64,000 nt of DNA from NCBI RefSeq assembly GCF_946184425.1, contig NZ_CAMHFP010000003.1:24406-88405 (forward strand). Direction: 5' to 3'. Below, in pieces: positions 30,049-41,492 of the stretch. Position 1 is the stretch's first letter. Each line of letters begins with the position of its first letter. Source of the DNA: an uncultured Methanobrevibacter sp. (lineage in GTDB: Archaea > Methanobacteriota > Methanobacteria > Methanobacteriales > Methanobacteriaceae). The translations under genes were made by a program, and so were the position numbers. A model generated the notes under the pieces. The model saw only the letters and a program-made list of their open reading frames with translations, did not search any database and was not told the DNA's origin.

Positions 30049-30360
30049 TCAGTCGTATTCTCTCCAAGTATATTTGCACTCAGTACAAGTAAAGAAACGT
30101 GTAGGTGCTTCATCAGCACTACGGGTTTGTTTTATTTCATAATAAGCTTTATCATTTCCACATTCTGGGCAAACTTCAGTGGTGGTTGGACGAACATCTG
30201 ATTCGTCTCCGAGCACTTTGACATTTTCACTTTCTTTTATATCTCTGGAGACTTCATATTCATTATTATTGGATAATGATTTTTCATGTCCGCATGAATT
30301 ACATTTTAATATTCCCTCTTTTGGAAGCATCATTGCTCCACATTCAGGACAAAATTCCAT
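30049..30360 (-). CDS. transcription factor S (TFS)
   Basis: MEFCPECGAMMLP...CNSCG and C-terminal TFIIS zinc ribbon VCPECGNDKAYYEIKQTRSADEAPTRFFTCTECKYTWRE. Confidence 0.93.
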   Translation of the reverse strand: MEFCPECGAMMLPKEGILKCNSCGHEKSLSNNNEYEVSRDIKESENVKVLGDESDVRPTTTEVCPECGNDKAYYEIKQTRSADEAPTRFFTCTECKYTWREYD

Positions 30361-30434
30361 TTAACTCCTCCTTAAAAAGATTCATAATCTTCTTTAAATT
30401 GTAATATTTTTTTCAATATATTTAAATATATACC

Positions 30435-30857
30435 TTAAAAAGTAGTTTTAGCTTTGTTTAAACAATCTTTTATAATTTTATCATGGTCAAAAGCAAGATT
30501 GATTTCATTTAGTTTTTCAACTGAAAAGATGCCAATATCTTTTGCATCACTGCTGGCATGCATATTGTTCATATCTCCGGTAGCTATGTAAGCTATGGAT
30601 ATTGTATGACCTCTACTATCTCTATTGGGGTCAGAATATACGTTCACTAATCCTTTTAAGTTTACATCAATATTAGTTTCTTCTTTAGCTTCTCTAATAG
30701 CCGCATTTTCCACAGTTTCACCGTATTCTACGAATCCTCCGGGTAATGCCCAGTAATTTTTAAAAGGGTCATTATCCCTTTTAATTAAAATGAAGTTAAG
30801 ATTCTCATCAAAAATGAATATATCTGTAGTTAGTGAAGGGATTTTATATTCTGTCAT
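30435..30857 (-). CDS. NUDIX hydrolase
   Basis: Nudix box GGFVEYGETVENAAIREAKEETNI. Confidence 0.9.
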   Translation of the reverse strand: MTEYKIPSLTTDIFIFDENLNFILIKRDNDPFKNYWALPGGFVEYGETVENAAIREAKEETNIDVNLKGLVNVYSDPNRDSRGHTISIAYIATGDMNNMHASSDAKDIGIFSVEKLNEINLAFDHDKIIKDCLNKAKTTF

Positions 30858-30880
30858 TAAATCACAATAAAAATAATGGT

Positions 30881-30896
30881 GAAGCTATAAAGCTTC
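30881..30896. terminator. hairpin across rpoL stop codon
   Basis: GAAGCT-ATAA-AGCTTC; stop at 30885-30887; T-rich downstream on minus strand. Confidence 0.5.
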
Positions 30897-31166
30897 GTCA
30901 ATAAGTTTTTTAAATTCTGAACTTTCTTTTTGAAGTTCTTCAGCTGCTTTTTTCAATACTTTCCTTGGTCTTTTTCCTCTTTTTGTTTTAATAGTCATTT
31001 CTGGTTTTCCAGTAAGAGGGTGATCGATATTATAAACAGCATATTCAACATCAGGGTCTTGCATCAAAATGTGTCTGAGTGCATTGAAAACACCGTGACT
31101 TTCATCTTCTACTCTAAATGTTAATTCTAATGTTTTTTCTTCAATAATTTTAAAATTTTCTTCCAT
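30885..31166 (-). CDS. rpoL: DNA-directed RNA polymerase subunit L
   Basis: LELTFRVEDESHGVFNALRHILMQDPDVEYAVYNIDHPLTGKPEMTIKT. Confidence 0.92.
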   Translation of the reverse strand: MEENFKIIEEKTLELTFRVEDESHGVFNALRHILMQDPDVEYAVYNIDHPLTGKPEMTIKTKRGKRPRKVLKKAAEELQKESSEFKKLIDEAL

Positions 31167-31180
31167 TATATCAACCTTAA

Positions 31181-31747
31181 TTAATTAACATAGTTTTTAG
31201 AAACTTTTCTTTTTTCTTTTTTATTACATGAATTACATTGAAGTTCATTTTGCTTTTTTGTGGTGTGCATGTAATCTCTGCAGCGTGTACACATAGCTTT
31301 TAGGACTCCACAATCATCGTCTACAGTACCTAAATCAACATTATCTCCAGTAATTTTAACTACTTTAGCTTGAACTATGTCTCCTATTCTAAAAGCATCA
31401 GATAATTTTTCCAAGTAGTCTTTTTTTGCTTGTGATATGTGGATAGCACCCATATATGGTAATGCCAATGGCCTTGCATTGTCTTTGATACATTCAATAT
31501 TTACATTAGCTCTTTGAGGTTTAATGTCGGTTATTTGTCCGTAGATTATGTCTCCAACTTTTAATAAAGCAGGTTTTGCGTCGGATTCAACAGATATAAC
31601 CTTCATTTTTTGATTAATTTTAACATTACCAAGTACTGATGATTTTATTTCACCATTGTCATCGTAAGTACCTTCTCCTGGCAGATACTGTTCTATGATT
31701 CCTAATTTATCTCCAGGCATTACAATTTGTTCCTCTTCTATACTCAT
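31181..31747 (-). CDS. exosome complex subunit Csl4
   Basis: VMPGDKLGIIEQYLPGEGTYDDNGEI, S1-like KVGDIIYGQITDIK, C-terminal zinc ribbon. Confidence 0.88.
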   Translation of the reverse strand: MSIEEEQIVMPGDKLGIIEQYLPGEGTYDDNGEIKSSVLGNVKINQKMKVISVESDAKPALLKVGDIIYGQITDIKPQRANVNIECIKDNARPLALPYMGAIHISQAKKDYLEKLSDAFRIGDIVQAKVVKITGDNVDLGTVDDDCGVLKAMCTRCRDYMHTTKKQNELQCNSCNKKEKRKVSKNYVN

Positions 31748-31822
31748 ATTAAAATCACCAAAATAAAGATTTGATAAAAATTTTTATTTAATATAATAAT
31801 TTTATTTATATTACTATTTAAA

Positions 31823-32851
31823 TTATTTGTATCTTTCATGGAATAATATTTCGTCTAACTGATAGTTTTCCCATTCTCTTTTGTTCAATACGATTTCTAA
31901 CTCTTGTGGTGTTAATAATGGCTTTTTATACATTTGTGAATCATCTATAGCTATTCGAGGACATGCACTAACAACAAATGCCTCCAATTCCATATAAGGT
32001 AAAAGCACATCCGGATTAACATTGTCCATTAAGAGTATATATGCTTCCATTCCTTTTTCTTCAAGAATTTTTTTTATTTCCTTTGCAAGTTTCATCCGAT
32101 ATTGTCCTTCTTTGGAAGATACGATGATTCCCCATTTTTTAGCACTTCTTGCCTTGGTTATTCTTGCAAATCTTATCCTTAAAATTCTGTCTGCATACTC
32201 GTCCATTCTTCTAAGTTCATTGTTGTAAGGATCTAGTGCCAGTACAGGTGTATTTGAAAATAGATTAATTCCTAACGGATGAAAATTGCCGCTGCCTATG
32301 AACAGAAATATTTCAGCATCCAGATTTTTGATGGAAGAGAAATTGCATCCCAAAACCTGTCCTTTCCGGGTTGATTTTGATGAACCGAGCACGACTTCTT
32401 TGCCGTTATCTTCTAGATAATCTTTTATTTCATTTAAAAGATGTAAATGTTGTGTTGTTGTTACTAAAGCTACTTTAGAATAATCTTTTAGAGCATCTAA
32501 ACATTTTTCTAAATCTTTTTTGATATCAATTTTTGCAAATGCTTCAATAAAAATTGTAGGAACTTCATATTTTAGGGGAAGCGGTGTATGTCCGTAATGC
32601 ACAATCAAATCAACTGAACCTTTCATTTTATAGTCGCTTACATCACATGCTCCAAAACACGGATCGCCTGAAATGATAACTGTGGCATCGGTTTCATCTT
32701 CAATTTTTCGTGCAATTTTCACGGCCTGCATTTTCAGTCCTTCCGGAAATTGAAGGCCTACTGTTTCTACATTTTTGGAGTTGATTTTACGGATTACTCT
32801 GTCTAAATCCATATCGTACATTGACATTTTAATCTTCGATTGTTTTTTCAA
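31823..32851 (-). CDS. dph2: diphthamide biosynthesis enzyme Dph2
   Basis: [40 protein letters not shown]; likely start at internal ATG (32827 or nearby). Confidence 0.9.
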   Translation of the reverse strand: MKKQSKIKMSMYDMDLDRVIRKINSKNVETVGLQFPEGLKMQAVKIARKIEDETDATVIISGDPCFGACDVSDYKMKGSVDLIVHYGHTPLPLKYEVPTIFIEAFAKIDIKKDLEKCLDALKDYSKVALVTTTQHLHLLNEIKDYLEDNGKEVVLGSSKSTRKGQVLGCNFSSIKNLDAEIFLFIGSGNFHPLGINLFSNTPVLALDPYNNELRRMDEYADRILRIRFARITKARSAKKWGIIVSSKEGQYRMKLAKEIKKILEEKGMEAYILLMDNVNPDVLLPYMELEAFVVSACPRIAIDDSQMYKKPLLTPQELEIVLNKREWENYQLDEILFHERYK

Positions 32852-33410
32852 TTACTACTTTTCCATCAATTACGTCTAATTTTACAATAGACAATACCTC
32901 TACGTTGGTTTCATTTTCAACTATTTCTTTTCCTTTTCCCTTTTCAATAACGGCAACAACAGACTTGATGTCTAAGCCCATGTCTTCTAAAGTTTTTATC
33001 AATGCAATTAGGGTTCCGCCGGTACTTACCACATCATCGATGAGAAGAATTTTTTCTCCTTCATGCAAATCATTAACATAAAGGTTTGATGAGCCGTATC
33101 CTGTTTTCTGATAAACTTCCTTTTCTCCTTCGAGACCATATTGTCTTTTACGTATAACGACAAATGGAATGTCGGTTGTCAAGGATAGTGCAGTAGCTAA
33201 ATGGATTCCCATAGCTTCAACAGCAACAATTTTATCAATATTTAAATCAGCATGTTTATAAACTGCTAAAGATAATTCTCTAAGCATTTTTGGGTCCATT
33301 GCTGGTACGCCGTCACTAATTGGATTTACAAAGTAATTGTAATCTCCTTTCTTCACAATAGGGGATGCTTCTAAAGATTTTTTTACTTCTTCTAACATAG
33401 TATCACACAA
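32829..33410 (-). CDS. hpt: hypoxanthine/adenine phosphoribosyltransferase family protein
   Basis: PRTase motif [31 protein letters not shown]. Confidence 0.88.
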   Translation of the reverse strand: MCDTMLEEVKKSLEASPIVKKGDYNYFVNPISDGVPAMDPKMLRELSLAVYKHADLNIDKIVAVEAMGIHLATALSLTTDIPFVVIRKRQYGLEGEKEVYQKTGYGSSNLYVNDLHEGEKILLIDDVVSTGGTLIALIKTLEDMGLDIKSVVAVIEKGKGKEIVENETNVEVLSIVKLDVIDGKVVIEKTIED

Positions 33411-33495
33411 AAATTATAAAAACTTATTAAATATAAATATAATTTAATACAATTATATAATTTTGCTAAAAATGAATTTTTATTAAAGTGATAAT

Positions 33496-34845
33496 ATGGC
33501 AATGCTCGGAAGTTTAGGAGAAAATCTTACTAATACAATGAAGAAATTAGTAGGGATGTCAGTTATTGATAAAAAAACAATTAAAGAAGTTGTAAAAGAT
33601 ATTCAACGAGCTTTAATTCAATCTGACGTAAATATTAAATTAGTTTTAGATTTATCCAAAAAAATTGAATCAAGAGCTCTTGAAGAAGAACCTCCAAAGG
33701 GTATCACTCCAAGAGAACATGTTATAACAATTATTTATGAAGAAATGGTAAACCTACTGGGTAGCGATGCTGCAGGTTTGGACATTAATGAAAAACCTTA
33801 TAAAATTTTATTCCTTGGTCTTCAGGGTTCAGGTAAGACAACCACTATAGGTAAATTATGCAGATATCTGCAGAAAAAAGGGTTCAATCCTGCTGTTGTT
33901 TGTACAGACACATGGAGGCCTGCTGCTTATGAGCAGTTAAGGCAACTTACAGAAGAAATGGATGTTCCATTGTATGGGGATCCAAATAATAAGGATGCTT
34001 TGGATCTGGCACAGAAAGGTTTGCAGGAGTTCAAAAACAGAAAAGTTATTATTTTCGATACAGCAGGTAGGCATAAGCAGGAAGAGGACCTGATTGCTGA
34101 AATGGATGAATTGGATAATATAATCAATCCTACTGAAGCTATTCTGGTTATTGATGGAACTATCGGTCAGCAGGCTGGTGAACAGGCAAAAGCATTTTCA
34201 CAAGCTACTGATATAGGTTCAATCATCATTACAAAATTGGACGGTTCAGCTAAAGGTGGAGGTGCAATGTCTGCGGTTGCAGAAACTGGTGCTCCAATTA
34301 AATTCATAGGTACTGGTGAAAGAATCGATGACTTTGAGTTATTTGATCCTCAAAGATTTATTTCAAGATTGCTTGGTATGGGAGATATCCAGTCCCTGAT
34401 TGAAAAAGCTGAAGAAAATATCGATGAAGACATTGCTGAAAAGACTATGAACAATATGCTTACAGGTAAATTCACCTTGTTGGATATGAAAAACCAGTTC
34501 GAAATGATGAATAAGATGGGTCCGATGCAGCAAGTGCTGAATATGATTCCTGGTATGGGAAATAAGATTACCAAAGAAGCTTCAAAAATGACTGAGGATA
34601 AGATTGATTCTTATAAGATTATGATGTCTTCCATGACGGAAGAGGAAATGCTAAACCCAAAAATCATCAAACAGTCACGTATTCAAAGAATTGCAAGAGG
34701 ATCCGGTGTTGATGAAAGTGAAGTAAAAGAACTTTTAAAATATTATAACAACACCAAAAAGACCATGAAAGGTATTGGAAAACGTGGTGGCCGTTTAGGC
34801 GGCGGAGCAATGAACCGTATGATGGGACAATTTATGAACAGATAA
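33496..34845 (+). CDS. srp54: signal recognition particle protein SRP54
   Basis: [43 protein letters not shown] domain. Confidence 0.96.
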   Translation: MAMLGSLGENLTNTMKKLVGMSVIDKKTIKEVVKDIQRALIQSDVNIKLVLDLSKKIESRALEEEPPKGITPREHVITIIYEEMVNLLGSDAAGLDINEKPYKILFLGLQGSGKTTTIGKLCRYLQKKGFNPAVVCTDTWRPAAYEQLRQLTEEMDVPLYGDPNNKDALDLAQKGLQEFKNRKVIIFDTAGRHKQEEDLIAEMDELDNIINPTEAILVIDGTIGQQAGEQAKAFSQATDIGSIIITKLDGSAKGGGAMSAVAETGAPIKFIGTGERIDDFELFDPQRFISRLLGMGDIQSLIEKAEENIDEDIAEKTMNNMLTGKFTLLDMKNQFEMMNKMGPMQQVLNMIPGMGNKITKEASKMTEDKIDSYKIMMSSMTEEEMLNPKIIKQSRIQRIARGSGVDESEVKELLKYYNNTKKTMKGIGKRGGRLGGGAMNRMMGQFMNR

Positions 34846-34846
34846 C

Positions 34847-36055
34847 ATGTATGAATTAGCTAAACAAATACTTGATGAAACTGATGGTAAAATCTGTAAG
34901 AATTGTCTCGGCCGCAAATTATCTAAAACAGTTGAAGGATCCAATAATATTGAAAGGGCGGATAAGATCTGCAGTGAATTTGGAATAGACTTGGATGATG
35001 TGGACTGTGTTGTTTGCGATAATCTGTTCGATAAGCTCAATGATGATTTATATAAAAAGATTGATGATAAGATTAATCAGCTGGGCGTTGAATTTGACAC
35101 ATTTTTAGTGGGTTCAAAAATCAGTAAGGATATTCAAAATAGAGATGAGGAATTATCTGAAAAATTAAATTTAAGTGTTGAAACTATTAAAAAGGAAGTT
35201 AATCGATTAATAGGTCTTGGCATTTGGGAAATATATGACAAGGAAGCAGAATTTGAAAGTCAGGACATAGTTTTCAATATAGACTTAATTAATGAACCTA
35301 AAGTCAGAATTCAGATTAACCCGTTATATGTTGAAGGCAAATACAATAAATTAAAACGTGGAATACCTCAAACCAAATGGCCATGTACCAAATGCAAGGG
35401 AAGAGGCTGTGAAGAGTGCAATTACACGGGCAAACAGTATCCTGAATCAGTTGAAGAATTGATTTCCGAGCATTTTTTAAAACTGACCAAAGGAAAGGAA
35501 GCCAAATTCCATGGTGCGGGCAGGGAAGATATTGACGTTTTGATGTTGGGTTCTGGTAGGCCATTTGTTTTGGAAATCAAGGAACCTAAAATTAGAAATC
35601 TTGATCTGCCATCATTAGAAAAGGAAATTAATAAGATTAATGAAGGTAAAACTTCTTATCATAATTTGCATGTTTGCCAGAGAAGAAGAAAAGCGGAAAT
35701 TAAGCAATCTTCTCCGGATACATATAAGGTTTATAATGCATTTGTCAAATGTGAAAATGCATATGACAAAGATAAGCTTGAATTATTAACAGAATTCGAT
35801 GAAATACATCAGCAAACTCCTTTGAGGGTTTTAAGGCGCCGTGCAGATAAGGTACGCATCAAACATGTGTTAGATTTATCTTATGAAATTGTGGATGATA
35901 CAACATTTAATATGCGCATCAAAACTGAAGGCGGACTGTATATTAAAGAGTTAATTTCAGGCGATGACGGAAGAAGTCATCCTAATGTTAGTGAAGTTTT
36001 AGGAGTCACTGCAGTTTGTGAACAATTGGATGTAATTGAAGTAAGCGAGAAGTAG
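34847..36055 (+). CDS. pus10: tRNA pseudouridine synthase Pus10
   Basis: [74 protein letters not shown]. Confidence 0.93.
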   Translation: MYELAKQILDETDGKICKNCLGRKLSKTVEGSNNIERADKICSEFGIDLDDVDCVVCDNLFDKLNDDLYKKIDDKINQLGVEFDTFLVGSKISKDIQNRDEELSEKLNLSVETIKKEVNRLIGLGIWEIYDKEAEFESQDIVFNIDLINEPKVRIQINPLYVEGKYNKLKRGIPQTKWPCTKCKGRGCEECNYTGKQYPESVEELISEHFLKLTKGKEAKFHGAGREDIDVLMLGSGRPFVLEIKEPKIRNLDLPSLEKEINKINEGKTSYHNLHVCQRRRKAEIKQSSPDTYKVYNAFVKCENAYDKDKLELLTEFDEIHQQTPLRVLRRRADKVRIKHVLDLSYEIVDDTTFNMRIKTEGGLYIKELISGDDGRSHPNVSEVLGVTAVCEQLDVIEVSEK

Positions 36056-36060
36056 ATATT

Positions 36061-36528
36061 ATGGCAGATGAATTTACACATTTAACTGATAGCGGAGTAC
36101 ATATGGTTGAAGTTGGTGCTAAGCCGGACCAAAAAAGAAGGGCTATTGCCAGAGGTAGTATTTTTTTAGATAAACATACTGTTGATTTAATTCAAAATGA
36201 AGAAATTAAAAAGGGTAATGTACTTACCACTGCTCAAATTGCAGGAATTCAGGCAGTTAAAAATACTTCTTCAATAATTCCACTTTGTCATCCGTTGGCT
36301 TTAACTGGTATTGAACTTGATTTTGAAGTTAAGCAAACAGAAATCATAGCTACCTGTGCTGTTAATACTTTAGGTAAAACTGGAGTTGAAATGGAAGCTA
36401 TTACTGGCGTTAGTGTAGCGTTGCTTACTGTATGGGACATGGTCAAGGCAGTTGAAAAAGATGAGAACGGCCAATATCCAGATACTCGTATAAGTGATAT
36501 CAAGGTTATCAAAAAAGAAAAAATTTAA
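36061..36528 (+). CDS. moaC: cyclic pyranopterin monophosphate synthase
   Basis: [64 protein letters not shown]. Confidence 0.94.
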   Translation: MADEFTHLTDSGVHMVEVGAKPDQKRRAIARGSIFLDKHTVDLIQNEEIKKGNVLTTAQIAGIQAVKNTSSIIPLCHPLALTGIELDFEVKQTEIIATCAVNTLGKTGVEMEAITGVSVALLTVWDMVKAVEKDENGQYPDTRISDIKVIKKEKI

Positions 36529-36597
36529 ACTATATATACTATGAAAAAAATATTTATATACAATTATTTTAATTAATTAATTAGGAAGGAGATTACT

Positions 36598-36759
36598 ATG
36601 GCAAAAAAGGATAATAAGATTTCTATGCCTCAGACAGGTGCAGGTTTAGTAAGATATTTTGATGAAGAAAGTGTAGGCCCAAAACTTTCTCCTGAACATG
36701 TTCTCGTTGCTACTGTTATTATAGCAATACTTTGTTTTGTTTTAAGATATTCTGCTTAA
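36598..36759 (+). CDS. preprotein translocase subunit SecG/Sec61-beta
   Basis: MAKKDNKISMPQTGAGLVRYFDEESVGPKLSPEHVLVATVIIAILCFVLRYSA; absent from the ORF track (53 aa). Confidence 0.92.
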   Translation: MAKKDNKISMPQTGAGLVRYFDEESVGPKLSPEHVLVATVIIAILCFVLRYSA

Positions 36760-36808
36760 GAATATTCTATAAGCAAAAATTCACTACTTTTTTTATTATT
36801 TTGATACT

Positions 36809-37633
36809 ATGTTAACTAAAAGAATTATTCCATGTCTAGATTGTGATTTGCAGGTTCCGGAAGGTAGGGTTGTAAAAGGTGTTGAATTTAAGGAAATCAA
36901 ATATGCAGGTAATCCTGTAGATCTTGCAACACGATATTATGAAGAAGGTGCCGATGAAGTTGTAGTTTTGGATATTACTGCTTCACATGAAAGACGAGCT
37001 ACCATGGCTGATGTTATTGACAGATTGACTGAAAATGTGTTTATGCCAATTTGTGTTGGTGGTGGAATAAGGAAAGTTGACGATTACATTAAAATGCTTA
37101 AAGCGGGTGCAGATAAATGCTCAACAAACACTGCGGCTATCAAAAATCCGGAACTTTTAACTGAAGCATCAAAAGTAGTCGGATCACAGGCTGTTGTAAT
37201 TGGAATTGATGCAAAAAGAAGATATGTTGATCATCCTGATGATGTGCCGGATAAAACAGTTATTGAAACTGAAAAAGGTTACTGCTGGTTTGATACTAGT
37301 ATTTATGGTGGTCGTGAATTCACAGGCATCGATGCTATTCAATGGGCTCAGAAATGTCAGGATTTGGGTGCCGGTGAGATTTTATTGACCAGTATGGATG
37401 GTGACGGAACTCAAAACGGATATGATATTGAGTTGAATAAAACCATTAATGATGCAGTTGATATTCCGGTAATTGCCAGTGGTGGTGTTGGTGAGCCAAA
37501 ACACATTTTAGAAGTGTTTGAAAAGACTGATGTGTCAGCTGCTCTTGCAGCAAGCATATTTCATTTTAACCAATATTCAATAGGCACTGTAAAGGAATAC
37601 TTGAAAGAAAATAATGTGGCTGTTCGCTTATGA
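36809..37633 (+). CDS. hisF: imidazole glycerol phosphate synthase subunit HisF
   Basis: [61 protein letters not shown]. Confidence 0.95.
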   Translation: MLTKRIIPCLDCDLQVPEGRVVKGVEFKEIKYAGNPVDLATRYYEEGADEVVVLDITASHERRATMADVIDRLTENVFMPICVGGGIRKVDDYIKMLKAGADKCSTNTAAIKNPELLTEASKVVGSQAVVIGIDAKRRYVDHPDDVPDKTVIETEKGYCWFDTSIYGGREFTGIDAIQWAQKCQDLGAGEILLTSMDGDGTQNGYDIELNKTINDAVDIPVIASGGVGEPKHILEVFEKTDVSAALAASIFHFNQYSIGTVKEYLKENNVAVRL

Positions 37634-38544
37634 TTGTTGAAGCACCTATTGATTTGGAACTGACACAACTGTCCGGTCAGACTTCACAGCCTCCCTGGAT
37701 GGAAGTTGATAACTGTTACAGCAATGTTGTTCTGGTTGATGGTGAGCCGGTTGTTTTTAATTTGAGGCAGGCCGGTGATTTTCTGGATTTTAATTTTAGG
37801 GGCAATGTTTCTCAAAAGAAAGCTATTTCGAAATTAAGCTATATTTTTGATTTGGATTTTGATTTGAATAAATTCTATAAATATCTGGGTAATCATGCTG
37901 AACTTGCAGAAATGTCCAAGTTCTGCAATGGTTTAAGACTATTTTTGGCACCCGATCCATTTGAGTGTATAATATCATCAATATGTTCTGCCAACAATTC
38001 CATTAAACGATGGACGAAATCAATTTCTCAGATAAAGTGTAATTGGGGAAATCAATATGGAAATTACTATACTTTTCCTCAAAGCAAGGATTTATTAAAT
38101 GTATATTTGGATGAAGAACAGGAATTAAATTCATCAAATATTCAAAATATTTCAATGTGTAATAATAATCTTAAAAGTTGTGGCGTAGGATATAGAGCAC
38201 CATACATGAGAATGGCATCAGAGATGTTTACAGGTGAAATTGATTTCAGGGAAATTTTTGCAATGGATTATGATGAAGCATTTGAAACAATATTGAAAGT
38301 TCCTGGAGTCGGTCCGAAGGTCGCTGATTGCATATTGCTTTATGGATTTAACTTTAGGGAAGCTTTTCCTTCTGATGTCTGGATAAAACGTATAGTTTCA
38401 CATTTATATTTTGACGGAAAGGATATGAGTGTGGCCAAAGTCCGTGATTTTGGAATGGAAGAATTTGGAAATAATGCTGGATATGTACAGCTTTATTTGT
38501 TCCATTATGCAAGAAAATCCGGTTTGATGAGTAAACTAAAATAA
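37630..38544 (+). CDS. 8-oxoguanine DNA glycosylase / HhH-GPD family
   Basis: [50 protein letters not shown]. Confidence 0.88.
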   Translation: MIVEAPIDLELTQLSGQTSQPPWMEVDNCYSNVVLVDGEPVVFNLRQAGDFLDFNFRGNVSQKKAISKLSYIFDLDFDLNKFYKYLGNHAELAEMSKFCNGLRLFLAPDPFECIISSICSANNSIKRWTKSISQIKCNWGNQYGNYYTFPQSKDLLNVYLDEEQELNSSNIQNISMCNNNLKSCGVGYRAPYMRMASEMFTGEIDFREIFAMDYDEAFETILKVPGVGPKVADCILLYGFNFREAFPSDVWIKRIVSHLYFDGKDMSVAKVRDFGMEEFGNNAGYVQLYLFHYARKSGLMSKLK

Positions 38545-38680
38545 ATTTAATTTTTAGGTGCATCTTTTTTAATACATTTTTCTAAAGTTTGTAGAAATGT
38601 TATATATTGAAAGTTAGGTTCCATGAACTGTGGAATATTTTAAAAAATATATAAAGTTCATTTTTAATATATAATTATTA

Positions 38681-40048
38681 ATGGAAAAGAAAAATTTACT
38701 TTTATTAGTTTGTACTGTATTGTCATTTTTCACGGTTTTTGCAGTCAATGCGGTGACTATTGTCATTCCATCAATTGCAGCCGAATTTCACATGAGCAAT
38801 ATTGTTCAAAACTGGGTAACTATCATTTTTTTACTTGTAGTGGCGATACTGTCTGTTCCGGCAGGTCAGATTTCGGGAAAATACGGTCTTAAGAAAGTTA
38901 CAATCCTGAGTATAGTTTTATTTATCATTATTTCAATTGTCAATGTGCTTGTAACATCACAGGAACAATTCTTGGCCTGCAGATTGATTTTAGGCATTTC
39001 ACTATCTTTTATTAATGTCACTTCGATGGCGATGATTGTTAATGCTTTCCCTCCTGAAGAACGTGGTAAGGCATTGGGTATAAATATAACTGGTGTTTAT
39101 GTAGGTTTGTCATTGTCTCCTTTTATTGGAGGTGTCTTGAATTATAATTTGGGTTGGAGATCTGTAGTATTGTTCGGTGTTCCATTCCTGTTTGTAATTT
39201 TAGCTTTACTTCTAACAAGAATCGATGATGAATGGAGTTCATTTGAAAACATTCCGCTTGATATAAAAGGATCATTTGCCTATGGAATTGGAATAGTGCT
39301 TTTCATGTATGGATTCACTATTTTAAACACTCAACTGGGTATAATACTGACAGTTCTGGGCATAATAATTCTTGTGATATTCGGATTGATAGAACTGAAA
39401 CAGACATATCCTGTATTTGACATAAGATTTTTCAAAAATCGCAAGTTTTTATCCTCTAATTTTGCTTCATTATGTGCATATCTGGCAACTTATGCTGTAA
39501 CAACAATTTTAAACTATCACTTGCAGTATATTAAAGGATTCGATTCACAAACTGCTGGTCTGATATTGCTTGTGGCACCATTGTGTCAGGTGATTTTAGC
39601 CCCTATTGCCGGAAGATTGTCAGATAAGTTTGTTCCCCAAATTCTTGCAGCTATCGGTATGGCACTCGGAACAGTTTCGCTTGTCATGTTCTCATCTTTG
39701 GATAGCACAACATCAATGGTATTTTTAATCGTGGCGATGATAATCTATGGTATAGGTTTCGGGTTGTTCTCTCCGCCTAATACAAATGTCATCATGGGTT
39801 CCGTTCCGCCGAAAGACACATCAGTAGCATCAGCTGCAGTAGCGACAATGCGTACAGTAGGTCAGGCAATGAGTATGGGGATATTGACATTAGTATTTGC
39901 ATTTGTGATGGGTGATGTTCCGATTATCGCTCAATATTATCCTTTATTGATAAGCAGCTGTCAAATAACATGCATTATTTGTGTGGTGCTATGCATTGCA
40001 TCAGTATTTGCTTCATTTGTTGGAATTAAATCAGATAGTTCAAATTAA
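38681..40048 (+). CDS. MFS transporter (drug:H+ antiporter-2 like)
   Basis: 14-TM-like MFS; PSIAAEFHMSNIVQNWVTIIFLLVVA, GYLGWRSVVLFGVPF-like region. Confidence 0.85.
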   Translation: MEKKNLLLLVCTVLSFFTVFAVNAVTIVIPSIAAEFHMSNIVQNWVTIIFLLVVAILSVPAGQISGKYGLKKVTILSIVLFIIISIVNVLVTSQEQFLACRLILGISLSFINVTSMAMIVNAFPPEERGKALGINITGVYVGLSLSPFIGGVLNYNLGWRSVVLFGVPFLFVILALLLTRIDDEWSSFENIPLDIKGSFAYGIGIVLFMYGFTILNTQLGIILTVLGIIILVIFGLIELKQTYPVFDIRFFKNRKFLSSNFASLCAYLATYAVTTILNYHLQYIKGFDSQTAGLILLVAPLCQVILAPIAGRLSDKFVPQILAAIGMALGTVSLVMFSSLDSTTSMVFLIVAMIIYGIGFGLFSPPNTNVIMGSVPPKDTSVASAAVATMRTVGQAMSMGILTLVFAFVMGDVPIIAQYYPLLISSCQITCIICVVLCIASVFASFVGIKSDSSN

Positions 40049-40458
40049 TTCAATTTCCTGAAGCAATTCAAATATTTTTTTAGATTTTCTACAGCAGCGA
40101 TTGTATATATGTTTTAGATTTTTAGGATTTTTGGAATCATAATCTACTGTGTTTCTGTATTTTCTTAACACATTTAATCTTTGGCTTATCCGGGCACCAA
40201 TATTGTTTTTATTTAATTTTTCATGTTTTTTAAAGGTGAATCTGGTTTCATGATGGATCCTACCTGATGTGGACCTCATAATTTCTTCATTATATGGATT
40301 TAAAATAGTTCATGGTTTAAAATATAATCTCTAGATTCTAAAAAGGAGGAATAATAAAATCTTCCAATTCCTGTTCTCGTTTTTGCAATATCTTCTTCAG
40401 ATTTATATGATTCGGCAAGTTTAAAATAATCATGCCAATCGAAATCATTATTCTTCAT
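40040..40458 (-). pseudogene. frameshifted HEPN-domain protein
   Basis: MKNNDFDWHDYFKLAESYKSEEDIAKTRTGIGRFYYSSFLESRDYILNHELF (40458 downward), then a frameshift near 40300 to TILNPYNEEIMRSTSGRIHHETRFTF...LNVLRKYRNTVDYD (ORF 40040-40279). Confidence 0.72.
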
Positions 40459-40855
40459 AAGGCTCCACCAGAATTATGTATTCAATATCTGTTTTTGGAT
40501 ATCTGTCAATGATTCTATCGCTGATTAAGTCTTCTTTTAGGAGTAATGTTTTTTCATCCGATGTGGAATAGATTACTATTTCAAGGATTTTTTCATGGGG
40601 ATCTGTTTCTTTCAAGAAATCCAGTGTAAGTTCATTATAGGATAACTCTTCGGATATAATTTCAGGTAAATTTAAAATAATGTTTTTCATTTCAATGTCT
40701 TTTGAAATAAACTTTTCAATCAACTCTGAATTTGAAGAGGGAAATTTAAAGTATTTTTTTAGTGTTTCATAAAGATTTGGGATTATTTTTACCTCATTTA
40801 ATGAACTTTTATGAGGAATTTGCATTTCTAGTTTTTGCTCGTAAAATTGTTTCAT
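40448..40855 (-). CDS. hypothetical partner of the HEPN protein
   Basis: 135 aa; its stop overlaps the HEPN start by 11 nt. Confidence 0.6.
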   Translation of the reverse strand: MKQFYEQKLEMQIPHKSSLNEVKIIPNLYETLKKYFKFPSSNSELIEKFISKDIEMKNIILNLPEIISEELSYNELTLDFLKETDPHEKILEIVIYSTSDEKTLLLKEDLISDRIIDRYPKTDIEYIILVEPYEE

Positions 40856-40978
40856 ATTTAAACCTCTGGATTTTAATTTAAATCTAATTATAGTATGGTG
40901 AGAGGTTTATTTATAGTTAACTTTAATTTAACATCAATTTTACAAATTTAAAGCAATTTAAAATAAAAAAAGAAAATT

Positions 40979-40998
40979 GAAAGATGTAATTATCTTTC
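40979..40998. terminator. hairpin across cyclophilin stop codon
   Basis: GAAAGAT-GTAATT-ATCTTTC; stop at 40990-40992. Confidence 0.5.
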
Positions 40999-41421
40999 TT
41001 CGACGGTCACTCTGTTCATTACATCTCCCTGTTGGATTGCATTTACAACATCCTGACCTTTGATAACTTGACCGAATACTGTGTGAACACCGTCTAAGTG
41101 TGGTTGTGGACAATGGGTAATGAAGAATTGGCTTCCTCCAGTGTCTTTACCAGCATGTGCCATGGATAATGCACCGGTACCGTGTTTGTGTGGGTTTCCT
41201 TCGGTTTCACATTTTATGGTGTAACCTGGTCCGCCGGTACCGTTTCCGTTTGGACATCCACCTTGAATTACAAAGTTAGGAATTACTCTGTGGAAAGTTA
41301 ATCCGTCGTAAAATCCTTCTTTGATTAATTTTTCAAAGTTGGCTACAGTTCCAGGTGCTTCATTAGGAAACAGTTCAAGTTCTATATTTCCTTTGTCAGT
41401 TTCGATTGTTGCGACTTTCAT
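40990..41421 (-). CDS. peptidyl-prolyl cis-trans isomerase (cyclophilin)
   Basis: [59 protein letters not shown]. Confidence 0.95.
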   Translation of the reverse strand: MKVATIETDKGNIELELFPNEAPGTVANFEKLIKEGFYDGLTFHRVIPNFVIQGGCPNGNGTGGPGYTIKCETEGNPHKHGTGALSMAHAGKDTGGSQFFITHCPQPHLDGVHTVFGQVIKGQDVVNAIQQGDVMNRVTVEER

Positions 41422-41492
41422 TTTATCACCTATTTTTAAATAATATTAATATTATAAATATTAATGATTAAATAGTTTATGGAGGTTTTTAT

